DNA of 64,000 nucleotides. Source: Burhinus oedicnemus. Its lineage: Eukaryota > Chordata > Aves > Charadriiformes > Burhinidae. A program made the position numbers and the translations under genes. The notes beneath the pieces were generated by a model. It made no database searches. It was given only the letters and a program-made list of their open reading frames with translations, and was not told the DNA's origin. The stretch lies in assembly GCA_008921705.1 (NCBI GenBank), contig VFFE01007105.1, positions 632,663 through 696,662 of the forward strand, in the 5' to 3' direction. Positions 1 through 13,721 of the stretch are shown here, one piece after another (positions within the stretch are counted from its first letter, which is position 1; each line of letters starts with the position of its first letter).

Positions 1-1059
1 ATATTTTTCCCTTCATGTAAATTTAATACTCTTGAAACCTGCCAAAGTGGCAACCCATGGGAATCTTTGGTAGAAATATCTAGTTATCTACATAAACCAA
101 AGTAATCTGTTTAAATAGCAAGTTAAAACTAATCCAGGCTGATGAGGAAGGCTCTCTCCTCTGCCAAACATCCCGCCATTGGCTCGGGGACCTCCATAGA
201 TCTCCTCCCAGGGAATAGGTACCACATCGCCTCCCTCCTCCGTGAAAAACCAGAGCGGAAAGGGAGGAAAGTGTTGCTGGCAGCTGCCACGAGGGCCTGA
301 GAGGGAGCCTGAAATGCTGCAGGGATCGCCGCTTACATTTTGTTTTGACGTGGTTCAAGCGCTGTATGAAAAGGCACAGAACAGAGCGATGCTGAGGTCT
401 GCCGAAGCACAGATCTGTTTTCCATCTCCACCTCAGCTGTAATGGGTGCTCAGCAAGGCTGCGGTTGCACCCAAGGCCATGGTGGGTGCTGCAATCATGC
501 CCAAGCAAATGGCAAACTTGCAAATCCTGCCCAGGAGCAGCGTCAGAGCGAGCCGGGCACTGCAGCACACTCACCAGCATGCCTCCACGGGCTTGCAGGA
601 GCCCTAAGGAGGGCAGGAGAGTGGTGACCATGCTCCTCTGATGGCTGTCCAGGGAAGACTGCACAGGAGCAGAGAAAGGAAGGCAGGGATGGACTGCTCC
701 TTCATGGCCACGGCCTCATTTGTGTGCCTGTAAATACAGCACTGCCCAAACTGGGGCTTGCAAGGACTTTCGAAACGATGATGGGCTTTGTGGAAATAAT
801 CTCTTTATAGTACTGTCGTGTGCGTATATATCTAGATATTACCCACTAACCTTCGAGTCTGTAACTCTCAGAGGGCAAGAGCACAAGAAGGGACTAAGCA
901 CGTAAAGGCTGCCCAGGATGGGCTCTGTCTGGCCGGTTTGAAGTCCGATCCAGAGGAGACTTCGCAGGCTGTTTTGAACCCGCTCCAGCTAACTTTGTGT
1001 GCTGGTTTTGCCTGCCTGCCTTTAAATGTCACGGTTTTGATCTGAGGGTATTTAACTAC

Positions 1060-1265
1060 AAGTAAGCGGATGACGCTGAGCGAAGGGAAATAGAGGTTGA
1101 ACATCAGGAAACACTTCATAACAACGAGAGCTCTCAGACATTGAAAGGTCTCGGCAGGAGGTGGTGGAAGCCCTACATTCTGCGACATTCACAACTGAAA
1201 GGACAAAAGGCACTAGAGAATTCAGTGTAGGCAGGGGCAGCACCTCTCTAGCTCTGTTTATATAT
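1060..1265 (+). mobile_element. Ancient CR1 3' fragment
   Basis: The stretch contains GGTTGAACATCAGGAAACAC, GAGAGCTCTCAGACATTG and GGAGGTGGTGGAAGCC, in the order found at the 3' end of old CR1 copies (the ..LNIRK.FL..V..W.. REVVEA segment). The reading frame is broken and the 3' UTR is weakly recognisable. Edges are approximate. Confidence 0.7.
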
Positions 1266-3322
1266 TGGAAATTCAGGTTACAAAATAAAGAAGTGAGTCA
1301 TACATGGCAACAGTCCAATCCAGGCTTTTCGGTCAAGACCACATTCCTACAAATTATACAGGCACACATTTCAAAGTGATTGGGATTATTTCTAATTTAC
1401 AGCAGTCAGTGAGATCAGAATCTTCCCTTAAGATTCTGCTCAGTCATTACTTGTATAAAGCTGCCAAAGCTGCCAATAATTCCTTAAGACTTCACGCCCT
1501 GGCTTGCCACAGCATGCTTATCAGCTGCCACTGGAGTCAGGCCACCCTTTCTTGGTCCCACTCGCAATTTAAACCAGCAGACCCTGCTTACATGACGTCT
1601 TGGGAAAAAAATAAAATCTGGCCTTGGTGAACTCAAGGACATTCGCATTTTTCAAAGGCTGACCCTCAAATTCACCTTCATGGGGCTATGCAGAATATCT
1701 TAAGGGATAAAAATGATTCCTGAAACACACAGGCACAACTCCATGGGATTCAGTAAAATCCCTTCTGCTTAAATTAGCTAGGACATACCCCCTACTTTCT
1801 CTACTTGTTTTAGGATCAGCAACATGTATACTTCCCCAACAACACCCTCTCCTTGCAAGAAAATGTGCACACACACTTTGTATACAAGAACATTTCAAAT
1901 ATTCATTCGCTAAATATTTTTTTGTTTAGTTTGGATTTTTTCTTCTTCTTTAAACATCTTTTCCCAACATCTCATTGCAAAACATGGGTAAATTTAGAAA
2001 TGAAAATGCAATTTCAAATCAGAGAGTCAACCTCGTTAGTCTAGAGATGTTGAGGAAAAACAGACATTTCTCCAAAGGAAAGATTTCAGCATGCTTAAAC
2101 ATTTAGCTTTGGTTGCTGCTGAAATAATTCACCAAGTGCAACATACAGTGGGAATTCGGGATTATATCTATCTTGTGCCCTTGGCTGGATTTCCGGTGGG
2201 AAAAAACCCTGAGAACTGATAATTTTTTCTCCTAGTTTCTGCTTTCTTGTACTTAAGTGTTTTTTTCAGGTCGTCTTAAGGAAGACTGTGCTGTACACCC
2301 CCGGTCCATGCTGCTAGTGCTTGTTTGCGCTGCCGTGCCGGCTGGAGAGATCAGGAAGCCACTGTGACACACAGAGGGGCAGAAAGGGAGCGCTTGTGGG
2401 TACAGACTCTAGAGCAGGAATAGGGCCACAGAAAGATGGGAGAGTAACGCTGTGGGAGCCTCTCTCTGTTTCAGTAAGCACTTAAGATAAACTGGATAAG
2501 CATTTGTAGAAGCACAAAGTTGACAGCAGGTCACTCTCTCACCAGAGTGTCCTCTGCTGAAGACAAACTTAGCGTCATGGTCTTCTACTCTCTGACCCAC
2601 ACGACGTTCCCCACAGATTGGAAGAGGCTGGGGAGACATACCAGGAAATCCCTCTTCTACTTCGTAACTGCCTAAGACATACAAGATGAGAACTTGAACC
2701 CCTACAGGCTGGGTAAGAAATCAACCCCGATGGCCTGTGTCCTGGGAGACACGTCCTATAGATAGACATCAGTTGAGTGGGGGTTTTGGAGGTTATCAGC
2801 TTGGGTTTGCAATGCCTAAAGAGAGTATCTGCACACATCTAGGACAGATCTAAGCATCTGGCACTGCTTTCGATTTTTCCTGCTCTCTTCCTGCATTATA
2901 CTATAGTTAACTTCTGAGTATTTTGCTTTTTTGTGCATCCTTCTGGCCATTACATGGACACCTGTGAAGTGGGGGCTGGATCTGATGATTCAAAAGTTAC
3001 TTTAGAGGAAAGAATCAAGCAGTGAAGTCCTCTGCTGGATCTAGCTCTCATCCTCTAGTCTTCTCATCACAACTCTACGACTCTTCTTGATCCAAAATAC
3101 AGAATAAAAATGGCAAGGAGGGTGTTTTCCTTTGAATGGGGGCAGTAGTTGTATTCCCATCAGATCTCTGAGCAGTAGCAACAGCAGGTTTTGCTATACT
3201 ACCAGAAGCTGAAGGATACTGCTGCAATATTGTGCTTAAAATTTGGAATAGTTGAAAAAAGCCTGAAAGAATGATTTGGCAAGTTCCCGAGGATAGGATG
3301 GAGATAAAGAATGGGTACTGTT

Positions 3323-3414
3323 AAGCGGGAATGAATTATAAAGGATATGGCTAAAGCTAAGCAGGAATGAATTATCAAAGATATGGCTAAATAAAAATGA
3401 ATTATCAACTGAGC
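3323..3414. repeat. Imperfect tandem repeat, about 2.6 copies of a ~35-nt unit
   Basis: Units begin at 3323 (AAGCGGGAATGAATTATAAA), 3359 (AAGCAGGAATGAATTATCAA) and 3393 (AAAAATGAATTATCAACT, partial). The first two end in GATATGGCTAAA. It lies in an intron and has no coding meaning. Confidence 0.85.
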
Positions 3415-3974
3415 TAATGGAAGAGAGAAAGAAACTGCTATTCCATAGATCCTATGTGGAGGTCACCTTGGCTTTCCATTCACACATGAATATTCACTGA
3501 CTTGGAATTGATCCGTCCTTAATCTAGATTTATTTACAATGAGGGTGTCAGCATTTCTTACAAATGACACACATTAGCTCATCACATGGAATATACTGAA
3601 AGCTGAAGATATATCTGATGGTCCTGTGCCTCCTTGAGAGCAGTTTTCTAATTCTGAAAATGAGTCTGTGTGTCAGTGAGAGAGAGGTTTCTTCGCAGTA
3701 AACAACAATAAAACAATCAAGCAAATCATCTGCATTCTCTGCTCTCACAGCCAGTCATAATTTAAGAACCAGTTATGATTGCTGCATTTATATGTTTTAT
3801 CAAGAGAACCATGGTTGAATCCAATCTTCACTACAGCAGTGAAACTAATTCAATCAAGGAGGATACACAATAAGAAGGTGAGGCTCCTGTATTTCTCTCC
3901 CTCTCCTTCCAGCCTTCCTAGATCTTTTCCAGAAAAAAAAAAAAATTATAGGATTCATGCATCTTTCGCATATA

Positions 3975-4035
3975 CTAATTTACATAGTATGATCCCATTG
4001 ACTTGAATGTGGAGTTATTCCAGCTCCTCATGACT
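3975..4035. repeat. Possible ancient palindromic interspersed repeat
   Basis: AATTTACATAGTATGATCCC ATTGACTTGAATGTGGAGTT ATTCCAGCTC resembles an old amniote palindromic repeat with core CCATTGACTTCAATGGAGTT and flanking TTTACAC motifs. I cannot name the family. Similar traces occur near 8884-8958, 37287-37330 and 47685-47740. Confidence 0.4.
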
Positions 4036-4852
4036 GTAAAGAAGAAGAAAGGCTGTTCCATCACTCTAAGTATCTACTTGCTAAACACATGGATTGATGA
4101 CAACATAGAGAGAGATTTACAAAAACATTTGTCCTCAGTCTGCTTCAAAAATCCTATTTAGATTACATTTATACCATGATTTTAAAAAATTCAGGGTCAA
4201 AAAGAAAAGAACATAATTTTAGCATGGCTTTTTTTTTTTAAACACATGGCAAAAATGTAGGAGACTGAAGGTCTGTTAGTGAGGAATCCCTCTGCTGACT
4301 TTGCCTTGCCTGTGTTTCTCGGCTCCTTAATTATACGATCATAGGGCTGGTTCAGAAATATCTTTAAGCGGGTATGCATTTTAAATGTGCAAAGAGCATC
4401 TCTAACTTCAGCTTAATGTTTTGGCTTCTAATCATAAAGCAACCACCAGAAGAGTTTTCTCCATTTTCTTAACCTGTCTCAATTTCTAGGGCTTTTGGCT
4501 ACCTCATGCCCTACTTCTTCCCCAATGACAAAGCACAGAGTCAGAATGCACATGGAGTTGGAGCCAAATCTCACTTACTCCCAGGACAACAGCACTGCAA
4601 TCGCAGAAGTTACTCCAGATTTCTAGTGATGAAATGGGAACTGTACCCTAGATTTTCCTCAGAGTACCATTAACGTTCTGCATCTTAAGTACCATCTCTA
4701 AAGCCTGTAAATAGGTCTCCTCTGTTCCAAACTTAATCCCAAGACTAGGTTGTGTAAAATGAATTATATGGTCTTGGATAATTCAACAACTGCACGGAAT
4801 TTACTTTTTCCAGGTTTATAGCACCTAAATCAGGGCCGAGCATTTACTGTAC

Positions 4853-4982
4853 CTCCCAGTCCAGAACAGAGGCCTGCCACTGAGCTATCTTGTCAATGTT
4901 CTCCAATCTCCGCTTCCGCTCGTTGATCTGTAGAGTCACGTTCCTCATGACGGCGAGAGCAGCAGCCACATACCTGTAGTCA
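4853..4982 (-). CDS. ARHGEF9: ARHGEF9 exon: end of DH domain and DH-PH connecting helix
   Basis: This 130-nt exon supplies the final T of the split Ser codon and then 43 residues, [20 protein letters not shown] through ASVLDWE. It is the last DH helix and its basic extension ([17 protein letters not shown]), which runs toward the PH domain. The acceptor is TTTGACAG|TGACTAC and the donor is GAG|GTACAG. After GAG the frame would read two codons and stop, confirming the exon end. The next exon, expected to begin with a GED-like peptide and the PH domain, is not recognisable at 1-4852 and probably lies beyond the left edge. One difference from the mammalian sequence I recall is NVTLQIN for NVTQQIN. 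Confidence 0.96.
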
Positions 4983-5514
4983 CTGTCAAAGACAAAAGAA
5001 AAGTCCATGAAATGGAGCCTGATGTGCAGTGGAAATGCACAGGAGTCTATCGTTAGCAGAAGCATAATCTCACCATCCTTTTAGAAAGAAATGCAGGTAG
5101 GATTTGTCACTCATTACTATGATACCATATTTTTTCCGTCAGCAATGTCCTTCTGGATCACCACAGATCCGGATACGCGTATGAGAGAGAAGCCAGCCAG
5201 CTCAGCTGGTTTGTATCCGTGCAGTAAGTACAGTCTAGCCTTTACCAACCGAACGTACAACAGTTGTGAATATTGCTCTTTAAAGTCTTAAGATGCTCGG
5301 CTAAAGAGCATCCTAAAAGAAAGCCTGAACACTTTTATAGCCTGTGTCTTTGGATTTTTCCATTTTTAAAGTGAACATTAGAAAATATTTTTCCATTAGA
5401 CACAAGGCCGCAGCACCTTCCAAGCCATAAAGTGACTCCAAGAGTACCACAGAGCATTTATCCCATGGCATTCATTCTTACTGCAGACTTCAGGTGAGGA
5501 AATCAAAGCAATTC

Positions 5515-5530
5515 TTTTTTTTTTTTTTTT
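5515..5530. repeat. T(16) homopolymer
   Basis: A run of 16 T in the intron before the last visible DH exon. Confidence 0.95.
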
Positions 5531-8500
5531 CTTTGCTGGACGGGCCTGTGAGTGTAATAACAAAGAGTGAAAATCGCCTCCCGCCAGGGCCAGCAAAGAT
5601 GATGATCAGTCTTTTCAAAAAGTGATGCTGAAATCAATGCTATTGATTTCCGCCCTGTGCCTTCTTTCCCATTCCAAGGAACCTTAATGTTCATTTCAAT
5701 CAGAAAGACAGACAAGGCCAGCTGCCATAATGCCACAGTAATATATTATTAACTTAAGGGCTGATATTGATTGCTGACTAATGAGAAAAACTGCGATCTT
5801 GGGCAGCTGCAGGGGGAATGGCTTTATTGATTATTGCTAAGAATTGCACTGGTGACAGCTAAAATAGGGGTGACTGCTGTGAATTAGATCCATTTCCTCA
5901 TGTGATCCAAACAGGATAAATATTAAGAAACAATCACAATATGATACACAACAGAATATTAGTTGCTGTTTTGCCATCCTTTCTTGGATGAAACCTTGAG
6001 ATGCGTTCTCAATTTTTATTCAATTCTTACATCAAAATTCTAGCCGAGGTTAAAAAACCAATCCTACAAATTCCAGAGCATCAGGACTGGTCCTCCAACA
6101 AAGTAAAGGAGAATAGAGGATGGGCTGTCTGACATATCTGTCATGACACACAGTGAAGAATTTCTTGTGCCTTCCTTTGTGGGGCCATCTGTATGAAGCG
6201 AGTGCCTGGCTGTGTGAGCGAGAAATGGAGCTACACCAGAGAGACATTAGTCTGGTCTTCAAAACGTCCATGAGTTCTTGTAGGGAAACAGGTAAGTCAC
6301 TATGGCCAGAAAGGATCTGTAGTGGTAGGGAGAGGTGTAGGGTTTAGAGACAGTCATTACTACTCTCCTAGCAATTATACTTATGCAAAGAAGGGAGGTT
6401 AATGTCAGTCCACTCGTTAGCAGATTCTCCTCTTTCTCATGTAACGTGTTCATACACTTTTAAAACTCCAGCTCAGTTCTGCAGCAGGAATGCTCAGGAC
6501 ACCAGCAAGCTGCACTTAGACCTTCATATATTTAATTCATATTAAACTGGAGTAAATCTTTAAGAGGTGAACAGATGTGGCTTTGTGAAAAATTCAAATG
6601 AACCAGTCTCAAAACAATAAGCAATTGAAGGGAGCCAGGCTCTGAAAACACCCCCATGCCTGCCTCCACGCGGAGTGGGCTGGTGCCAATCAAGCTGGGT
6701 TTTATCTTGGTAATGCTAATTTACTAATTCTAATGTTCTGTTTGAAGAGAAAACCCCATGCACATTTTTCTTTCACGCAGTAATGAAGAAAGAGTCATGA
6801 CTGAACTTTTTGGGCTCCTAGCCCATGTCTGTGGCAGAGCTGGCAAAAACTTAGAAGAAAAAATAACAGAAGCAAAGCATTTGGCCAGTGAAATAATAAT
6901 AGGATAGCGTTAACTATGAAATTAAGGTAAATAAATTGTTTGTCAATTATATTGGGGCTGCAATGACCTCTTTCCAGTGCTCAATCATAATGTAAGTCAA
7001 AACTCTTGCCAAATATCACATGCTAACTTGGGGGAGAGTGGCCAGGTTTCTGGTTTCAGCTCTGTTGTCCTCACCTGGCACAGGGAAGATCCATAGCTCT
7101 ACAAGTACGGTATTACTGAAGAGGAAGAAAAAAAGAGAAGAATATAATGTCCCACTGTGAGATGAAGCTAACATACTTGCTTTCATTGGGACTCCTGGTC
7201 CTTTCTGAATTTTGCCTTACTCCGTAAATGGTTCAATTGATTTAAACAGTATTTTCTACATATTAAATTCTAATCACAGTGCCTAAGAGACTCCTAACCC
7301 AGCCAATGATGAGCCTGATTTCATTGTGAGTATTAGTTCACTCTGTAATTTTCTAGCTTCTGTTTCAGACTCACAATCTAATTGCAAGCACTGTCAAACT
7401 GCAAGTGCACAAGGACAACTTACCGCCTGATTAATGGGCCCAGCTGAAGCTCCCCAGTTGGCCTCTCAGTTTCCCTTGTTCATAGCGGACCCTGACGGTA
7501 TCCCAACCTGCAGGTATCTGGCTTTTCCCCATGTCTGATATTGTCACAACATGACATTCCCAAAGATTATTTGCTTTTCCATTCTCAGGCTTTGCTTACC
7601 TCAGCCCTCATCCCAAAGCCAGAATTACAAGAGCAGAAAATGTTTGTATTTCAAGCAGGTGACCAGGGCAGCCTGGGTTTTCCATACAGCCTCAATGCAG
7701 AATCATCTGGTGGTGAGTAAGACACACACTCTGTGCTTCATTTTCCCCATTTGTGGCGTTAGGCTTGTCTGGAATGTGAGCTGGATTGCCTGGAGCATCA
7801 GTCCCTCCCAGGCTCTTTGAATACCTGAATCGGAGAAGCTAGACCCCTGGGAAGTGTGGTATAACCCACCCCGTTTCTGCATTGTAACGCCATTCCTCCA
7901 TGAGCCAATCAACTCTCCAGGGTTTCCCACGCTAACAGAGGTACGCCATGCTCCAGGGCGGAGATAAGGCACAGGTCTTTTCCTGGCTCTCTGCACGGGC
8001 ATGAGTTTCATATATGCACCGTGTTACAGCTTCAAGGGGCTTACTCTTTACTAATGCAAGGCAAGCAATTATAATCCTGCTTTCCCTTTTCAGAAAATGA
8101 AGAAACAAGAGAAACGAAGTGGCCACGGCTGTGTCCTATCACTGACACAATCCAGTAAAAAAGAGCTCTCAGTCTGAATCAACTAATTGTCGCTTAACCA
8201 CAGGAAAGGTCCGAGTCTCTCCAGAATACAACTGTATCTGATTACTTAACATGTTGATTTTATAACATCCCAAAGGAAAAAGGAACGTACTCCCAAAATA
8301 ATTCAACTGTTGTGTAATCACACTGTCCACATCCCCTTTGGTACTGCTACCAAATAACTCAGAGAAGGTCATTTTAAACAGAGACCTCTTCTCTCTGAGG
8401 CTTCTAATGTCTTCCTGTTGTAAAGCCGCATCTGAATTCACACTGTAAGTACTGTGGGGACATCACATGGCTGGTAAGGAAAAAAAAAAAGCCACAACAT

Positions 8501-8883
8501 TTGGGATCCTAGAGCTGGTTTCTGATACCCTAATGTTCCCATGAGCCCACTCCAAGTTTGATGTGGTCTCGTTAGGAAGGGAAAACCAGAAATTGGATCT
8601 GGAGCCAAATGCGCGTCCAAATTGGTGATTTTTGAACTGGGCATTCAGTGAGTATGAATCAAACTCGCGAATCAGGTCAAAGCAAATCAATGCATCCCTT
8701 TGCTCATATCACATCTCTCTGCACTTTTAGAGCCGGGTTTGGGGAAAAATAAAAAAAATCAAACACTTGCAGAACTTTCTGAAACATCTGTGGTCTTTTT
8801 TTGTTCTCCAAAGCACTTCCTTTTAAATGGGTTTTGGAAAAAGAAAGAAAATTGGCAAGGCAGGAGAAAATCTACTCTTAGGG

Positions 8884-8958
8884 GGCCTGATTCTTCTTAC
8901 ACCTTATTTTTATAGCATGATATCATAGGTACTACTCTTGATTTACATTGGGTCAGGG
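8884..8958. repeat. Possible ancient palindromic interspersed repeat
   Basis: CCTGATTCTTCTTACACC at the left and GATTTACATTGGGTCAGG at the right are imperfect inverted ends. This is the layout of the same old palindromic family suggested at 3975-4035. It is degenerate and unnamed. Confidence 0.4.
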
Positions 8959-9345
8959 AGTCAGGTTGATTGCCCTCAGCAGCAGCAAAAGAGATCCCGG
9001 AAATTTTGGGAAGCAATCAAACTGCTGGGTGCTCCCCTGAACCTGAACCCAATGGCAAAATCAGAGATGGAATCAGGCTGAAAAGCAGAGCAGGTTCTGA
9101 ATTCTCCCCAAATCTGAGCATATTCAGGTTTGAGTTGTGGATCGTGGTTCCCTACTTGCTATGTGCTGACATCTTCTTCAGGATAAAGGAATGAGCCTTT
9201 CTGACCACTGAATGCTAATTAGGTAATTCTTCTAGTGTAACCGGTAGCATCAGAAAGTACATCCAAGGGTAATTAGTTCACATGTCTGATTATAACAGAG
9301 ATGAGTTTGGCTCCATTGAGAATCAGTGCTTTGAGAAGCTTTCTA

Positions 9346-9915
<570 letters not shown>

Positions 9916-10511
9916 TCACTCTGGGGTAAAAGGGAGGCAGAGAGGGACCTGCATATCGCCATATCGCTGAAGTCTCTGTAGGTACAGGGTGTGCTCAAGT
10001 CAACCCCTGTGCAGCGTTGTGGGTGTTCTCAGTGTCCAGTTGTGTGAGGGGTTTCTTTATAAAAGGTAAAGGTAGAACCAAGCAGAGCTCTGGCCTTTGG
10101 TAATATAAGGAGACAACCTTGTTATTTCTAGAGCTCTTTCCCTGAAAGACCATGAAGCACCTGGCAAGTGTTTAGGAGCTGGGTATGTTTGAAATTCCCT
10201 TTACCAACAGGGAACCCAAGGCACCAACCACTGTGTGGACTTCCCCAGGACTAGAGAACCAGAAAACACCAAACAAATTAAAAAAACAAAGAAAAAAAAC
10301 CTGTTCACACATGTGTCTGCCCACGCACCCTTTGCACTGGTCTAACAAGTCTTTTTGGGCTGATTTTGTTGGAATCCCCTTTTTCTGCCTTCACTGACCA
10401 CAGACGGGGCCATGGCAGTTTGTCACCTTTAACTCAGGCTAGATTCGTCTGGGCTACATGGCCAAGGCAGCTGAAAGGTCCAAGGAAGATTATGCTGGAA
10501 GGGAGAGACAG

Positions 10512-10606
10512 ACACAAACTGCCTGCCCAATATCACATATTAAGACTGTAGTTGAGACAGCTCATATATGAGCCCAGGTGTTGTAGGTCAACAGTCTGAG
10601 ATGCTA
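10512..10606 (-). mobile_element. MIR/CORE-SINE-like fossil
   Basis: The + strand shows CTGCCTGCCCAATATCACAT, then ATGAGCCCAGGTGTTGTAGG and CAACAGTCTGAG, the reverse-complement order of MIR (GCCCAAGGTCACA.. GAACCCAGGTCTCCTGACT). Divergence is strong. Confidence 0.5.
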
Positions 10607-10734
10607 CAGGAGGTTGTGGCCAATGCCTTACAAACTATAGAAAGGACAGATTCTTTTTTTAAAAATACACCTGACCAGCAACTCTTGTATCTCAGTCCCA
10701 TAATAGTCCAAATAACCTGCCTTTCTGGGAATAG

Positions 10735-10902
10735 GAGAGCCTGGGTCCTTTCCCATCCCCACAGCAGACCAAGAGCCAAGCGCTTACATCTCTCTCTTCC
10801 CGAAGCAGATGAGGAACAAGATGCTTTGCAGATCCACGTAATAGGATCTTAATGTCCTCATCCCTCAGTTTCCCCAAATGGCTAAACAGGGATAATTTAT
10901 CA
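10735..10902 (+). mobile_element. MIR/CORE-SINE-like fossil
   Basis: The diagnostic part is CCTCAGTTTCCCCAAATGGC followed by AAACAGGGATAAT, the MIR 3' half. The upstream part (GAGCCTGGGTCC) is weaker, so the left edge is uncertain. Confidence 0.55.
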
Positions 10903-12203
10903 GGATTTTATTAGCCAGCTTTCAGCTCAAACTTGATGACAGATAGGTTTCAGATATTCCTCTGAGTAACAGTAATAATTCGTACTATTGTCACTATAAA
11001 TGAATTGACAGCACAGCCTCAAGACATGAAGTTTTAGCTACTGATTCTCACCAAGATTTCTTACATCTTTTCAGCACAGAGACGGAATATGATGCTGCTT
11101 TGGAAGCAAGCAGCAGATTTTGCAGGCTCTGATAAAAATGAGCAATGTTAACACCATCATGCAACTTCTCAAAAAGAAACCTGCTTTTCAACTGGAAGAC
11201 CAATGATGCTTAAGAGATGCTGTGAACCTTTTTAGGGACACCCTGCTGAAGTTTCATTAATGTCTATCAGAAATGTCTCTAGTAAGAAGTGAACTGTTGC
11301 CAGCTCAGCCCTGACTGTAAGTAATGAGGTAACACAGTACAGGATCTGCATCCTGGGTTGGAGCACCTCACACATAAGCTCTGATACAGCACTTCGTTCT
11401 CCCAAAAGGAAAGCCTAGAACTGCAGGACTACAATTTTCTTGACAATCCCTGACATATTTACAACACTGGCCAATTTATAAGCTCCTGTCGTACGTGGCT
11501 TACGTAACTGTACGATGGGCTGGGCAAAAGCCTCCAGGACTGTATCGTCAGCTAAAATGTCCTGTTCAGCATGCATTTAGCGTGAGCACGTATCTGCTGC
11601 CCTGCTGCCACCTGGCAGCAAGAAGCACGAGCTGGCACCTCCCCACCCAGCCCAACAGCTCCGCAGGGGAAGGCAAGTGAAGCTGCCTGGGTTTTTCATC
11701 CCTTGCAAATGGACCTTGGTGCCACAGTGAAGAGCCCCGGCATTTGCTCTCCTCTCATTTTTTGTGTAACAGACAACTAAGGCCTCTTTTTACTTCTCTG
11801 GGCTCTCTTACCTCTTCCAACCTTCTGGTCATCCATGACCTGATTAGGATGGCCTGTGAGTGGGTTTAAGTCATATTCTGAAGAGCAAAATAAGGTGGGG
11901 AGTAGGTGGGGGACATCGTACCTATATAACGTGAGCAAGGGTGGACATGAAAAGGTGCTGGGATTTGAGTGTGCTGGGGGAATTATCCAACTATACGCTT
12001 CGCTTTGAATTCTCCCTGCATCGATATCTCACGAAGCAAACGGAAGGCCATGGAGTATTTTCTGGTACGTAACTAGAACAGTACTGATGCACACAAGTTA
12101 TCCTGAGTGGTTCCTGACTCCTGACTTTCTCTGCTCTTCCACTCCCACCGTCCCCAAAAAAACAACCTCAAAATTCCCAAACAAAAACACCAAATGAACT
12201 TAC

Positions 12204-12383
12204 GTGTTCAAGGAAACATGGTCCAATTTCACTGAGATGGGGGTCCTCATTGTTGTACTGTTTCTCCAAGTCCCGGACAAAGCCCATCTGAAATCTGTAG
12301 ATATCTTCGATGTTACCAAAGATGATCTTTAGCTGTTCATCACTGAACATATCCCTCCTCTTCCGGCACTGCTTTAAGTAACC
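12204..12383 (-). CDS. ARHGEF9: ARHGEF9 exon: central DH (RhoGEF) domain
   Basis: This 180-nt exon encodes 60 residues, from [17 protein letters not shown] to [11 protein letters not shown]. It carries the second part of the Dbl-homology fold, including the [19 protein letters not shown] segment (the family's usual 'IFGNIEEI..FH' motif) and the following helix [20 protein letters not shown]. The acceptor is TCCTTACAG|GGTTAC and the donor is CAC|GTAAGT. Both are strong consensus sites and phase 0. Only conservative changes from the mammalian protein are apparent from memory (KII for KVI, NNED for NNDD). A methionine and open reading extend past the donor into the intron for a few codons, but the GTAAGT donor clearly ends the exon. 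Confidence 0.97.
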
Positions 12384-13721
12384 CTGTAAGGAGCAAGACA
12401 GAACAATCCATAAAATAACCCAAACACTTAATACTGAGTCTACTCCGAGATTTTTCTTGAGGAGGGAGCAAGTAAAAACAAAATCAGAAAATGGCTCTGA
12501 AATAAAAATCTACTTGTCATGACATGACAGTCTCCATCAACTCCTGTCTATGAGTAAGCATGCAATACGCAAAACATGCCTTGAAATGCTACAAATCCTT
12601 TTTTGATAGACATCATCTCATTTGCCACTGTTGTTCCCTCTGCAACCTACAGCAGACCCACAGCACTGCTCTTGCTCAGGACACACCAGACCCAGCATGC
12701 ACAGGGCTTCACAGCCAGTGTCAGGAGATGCTAGAGACAGTGTGTGTACAGGGCGTTGGGAGGACAGTGCTGGGTTCTGCCTTAATGTCCTTCAGCATTT
12801 TGCATGAATCAGTTTTGCAAAGGAAAGGTTCCCCAGAGATCTCAACCAGCACAGCCTGAAACGGCTCTGTCCCTACCTGTGCTGCAGAGAACTGCAAAAT
12901 TTGGCTGATAGCTCCAAGGAGACGTGTTACAATATTGTAAGCCTGTTCCCTCAAAAATCACTGCTTTGCAATACCCAGCATCCAGAGTAGCTCCTACAAA
13001 TACTGCTGTTTCCAAGTCCTCTTCGGTGGCACATGGCATTACAGAGAAAGCCGTGAGGGGCTGTTTGATCACCTGCTCACTCTGATTTCTCCTTTTAGCC
13101 AGGGTAATCAGGACAAGGAAGCTGATAATCACGCTGAAAAATACTCTATTAATGTGTGGTTGCATGCCCTTGATCTAGCAAGAGGGTATGGAGGGTGTAA
13201 CCATGCTAGTTGTTTCAGCACCAAGTTAAAGTTGAAGGAAAACACTCTTCAAGCATTCCCTGACTTGGGAGGCAACACGGTTTACACCCCCACCCCCCCC
13301 GTTATTCATCTTCCTGAGTCTGAGACAAAAGCAGGAGGCTGTTGTCCTGTGAGTGTCATGGTGGGGAACCCCAAAGGCGATGCAGTAGGTTGGGGAGGTG
13401 TTTTGGCTTGCCCAAGCAAGGGAGCCACAGTGGGAGCAGCCCGAGCTGCTGATCGATGCCATCTAGAGGAAAGCAGCATTATTTTAATTTTGTTCTCTAT
13501 ACCATCCATTCCCTTACTGCAAATATGCTATTCCAAACAGTGTAAAACGAGGGACAATTTTTCTCCTGTTTTCTCAACTATCGCCTTTCATTGCTTTTCT
13601 TCCTTTTTGAAGTGGGACTAGAGGAAAATGCTTTGTACCCTTCTCTGTACGAACATCAGGCTCCCTTACTGAGTCTACAGACATTAAAGTCAAATGGAGA
13701 AAGAGAGAGGGAGAACTAGGA

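Larger units (their letters stand above)
1..4852 (-). other. ARHGEF9: ARHGEF9 intron downstream of the last visible DH exon (continues off the left edge)
   Basis: There is no recognisable coding exon: no six-frame translation resembles the PH domain or C-terminus of collybistin or another protein I know. The stretch carries an old CR1 fragment near 1060-1265, an imperfect tandem repeat at 3323-3414 and a trace of an ancient palindromic repeat near 3975-4035. The remainder is unremarkable, moderately AT-rich intron sequence. Confidence 0.85.

Noticed and set aside
1..4852. Search for the next exon (PH domain) to the left of 4853
   Set aside because: No translation resembling the expected PH-domain start was found. 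The exon is assumed to lie beyond the window.
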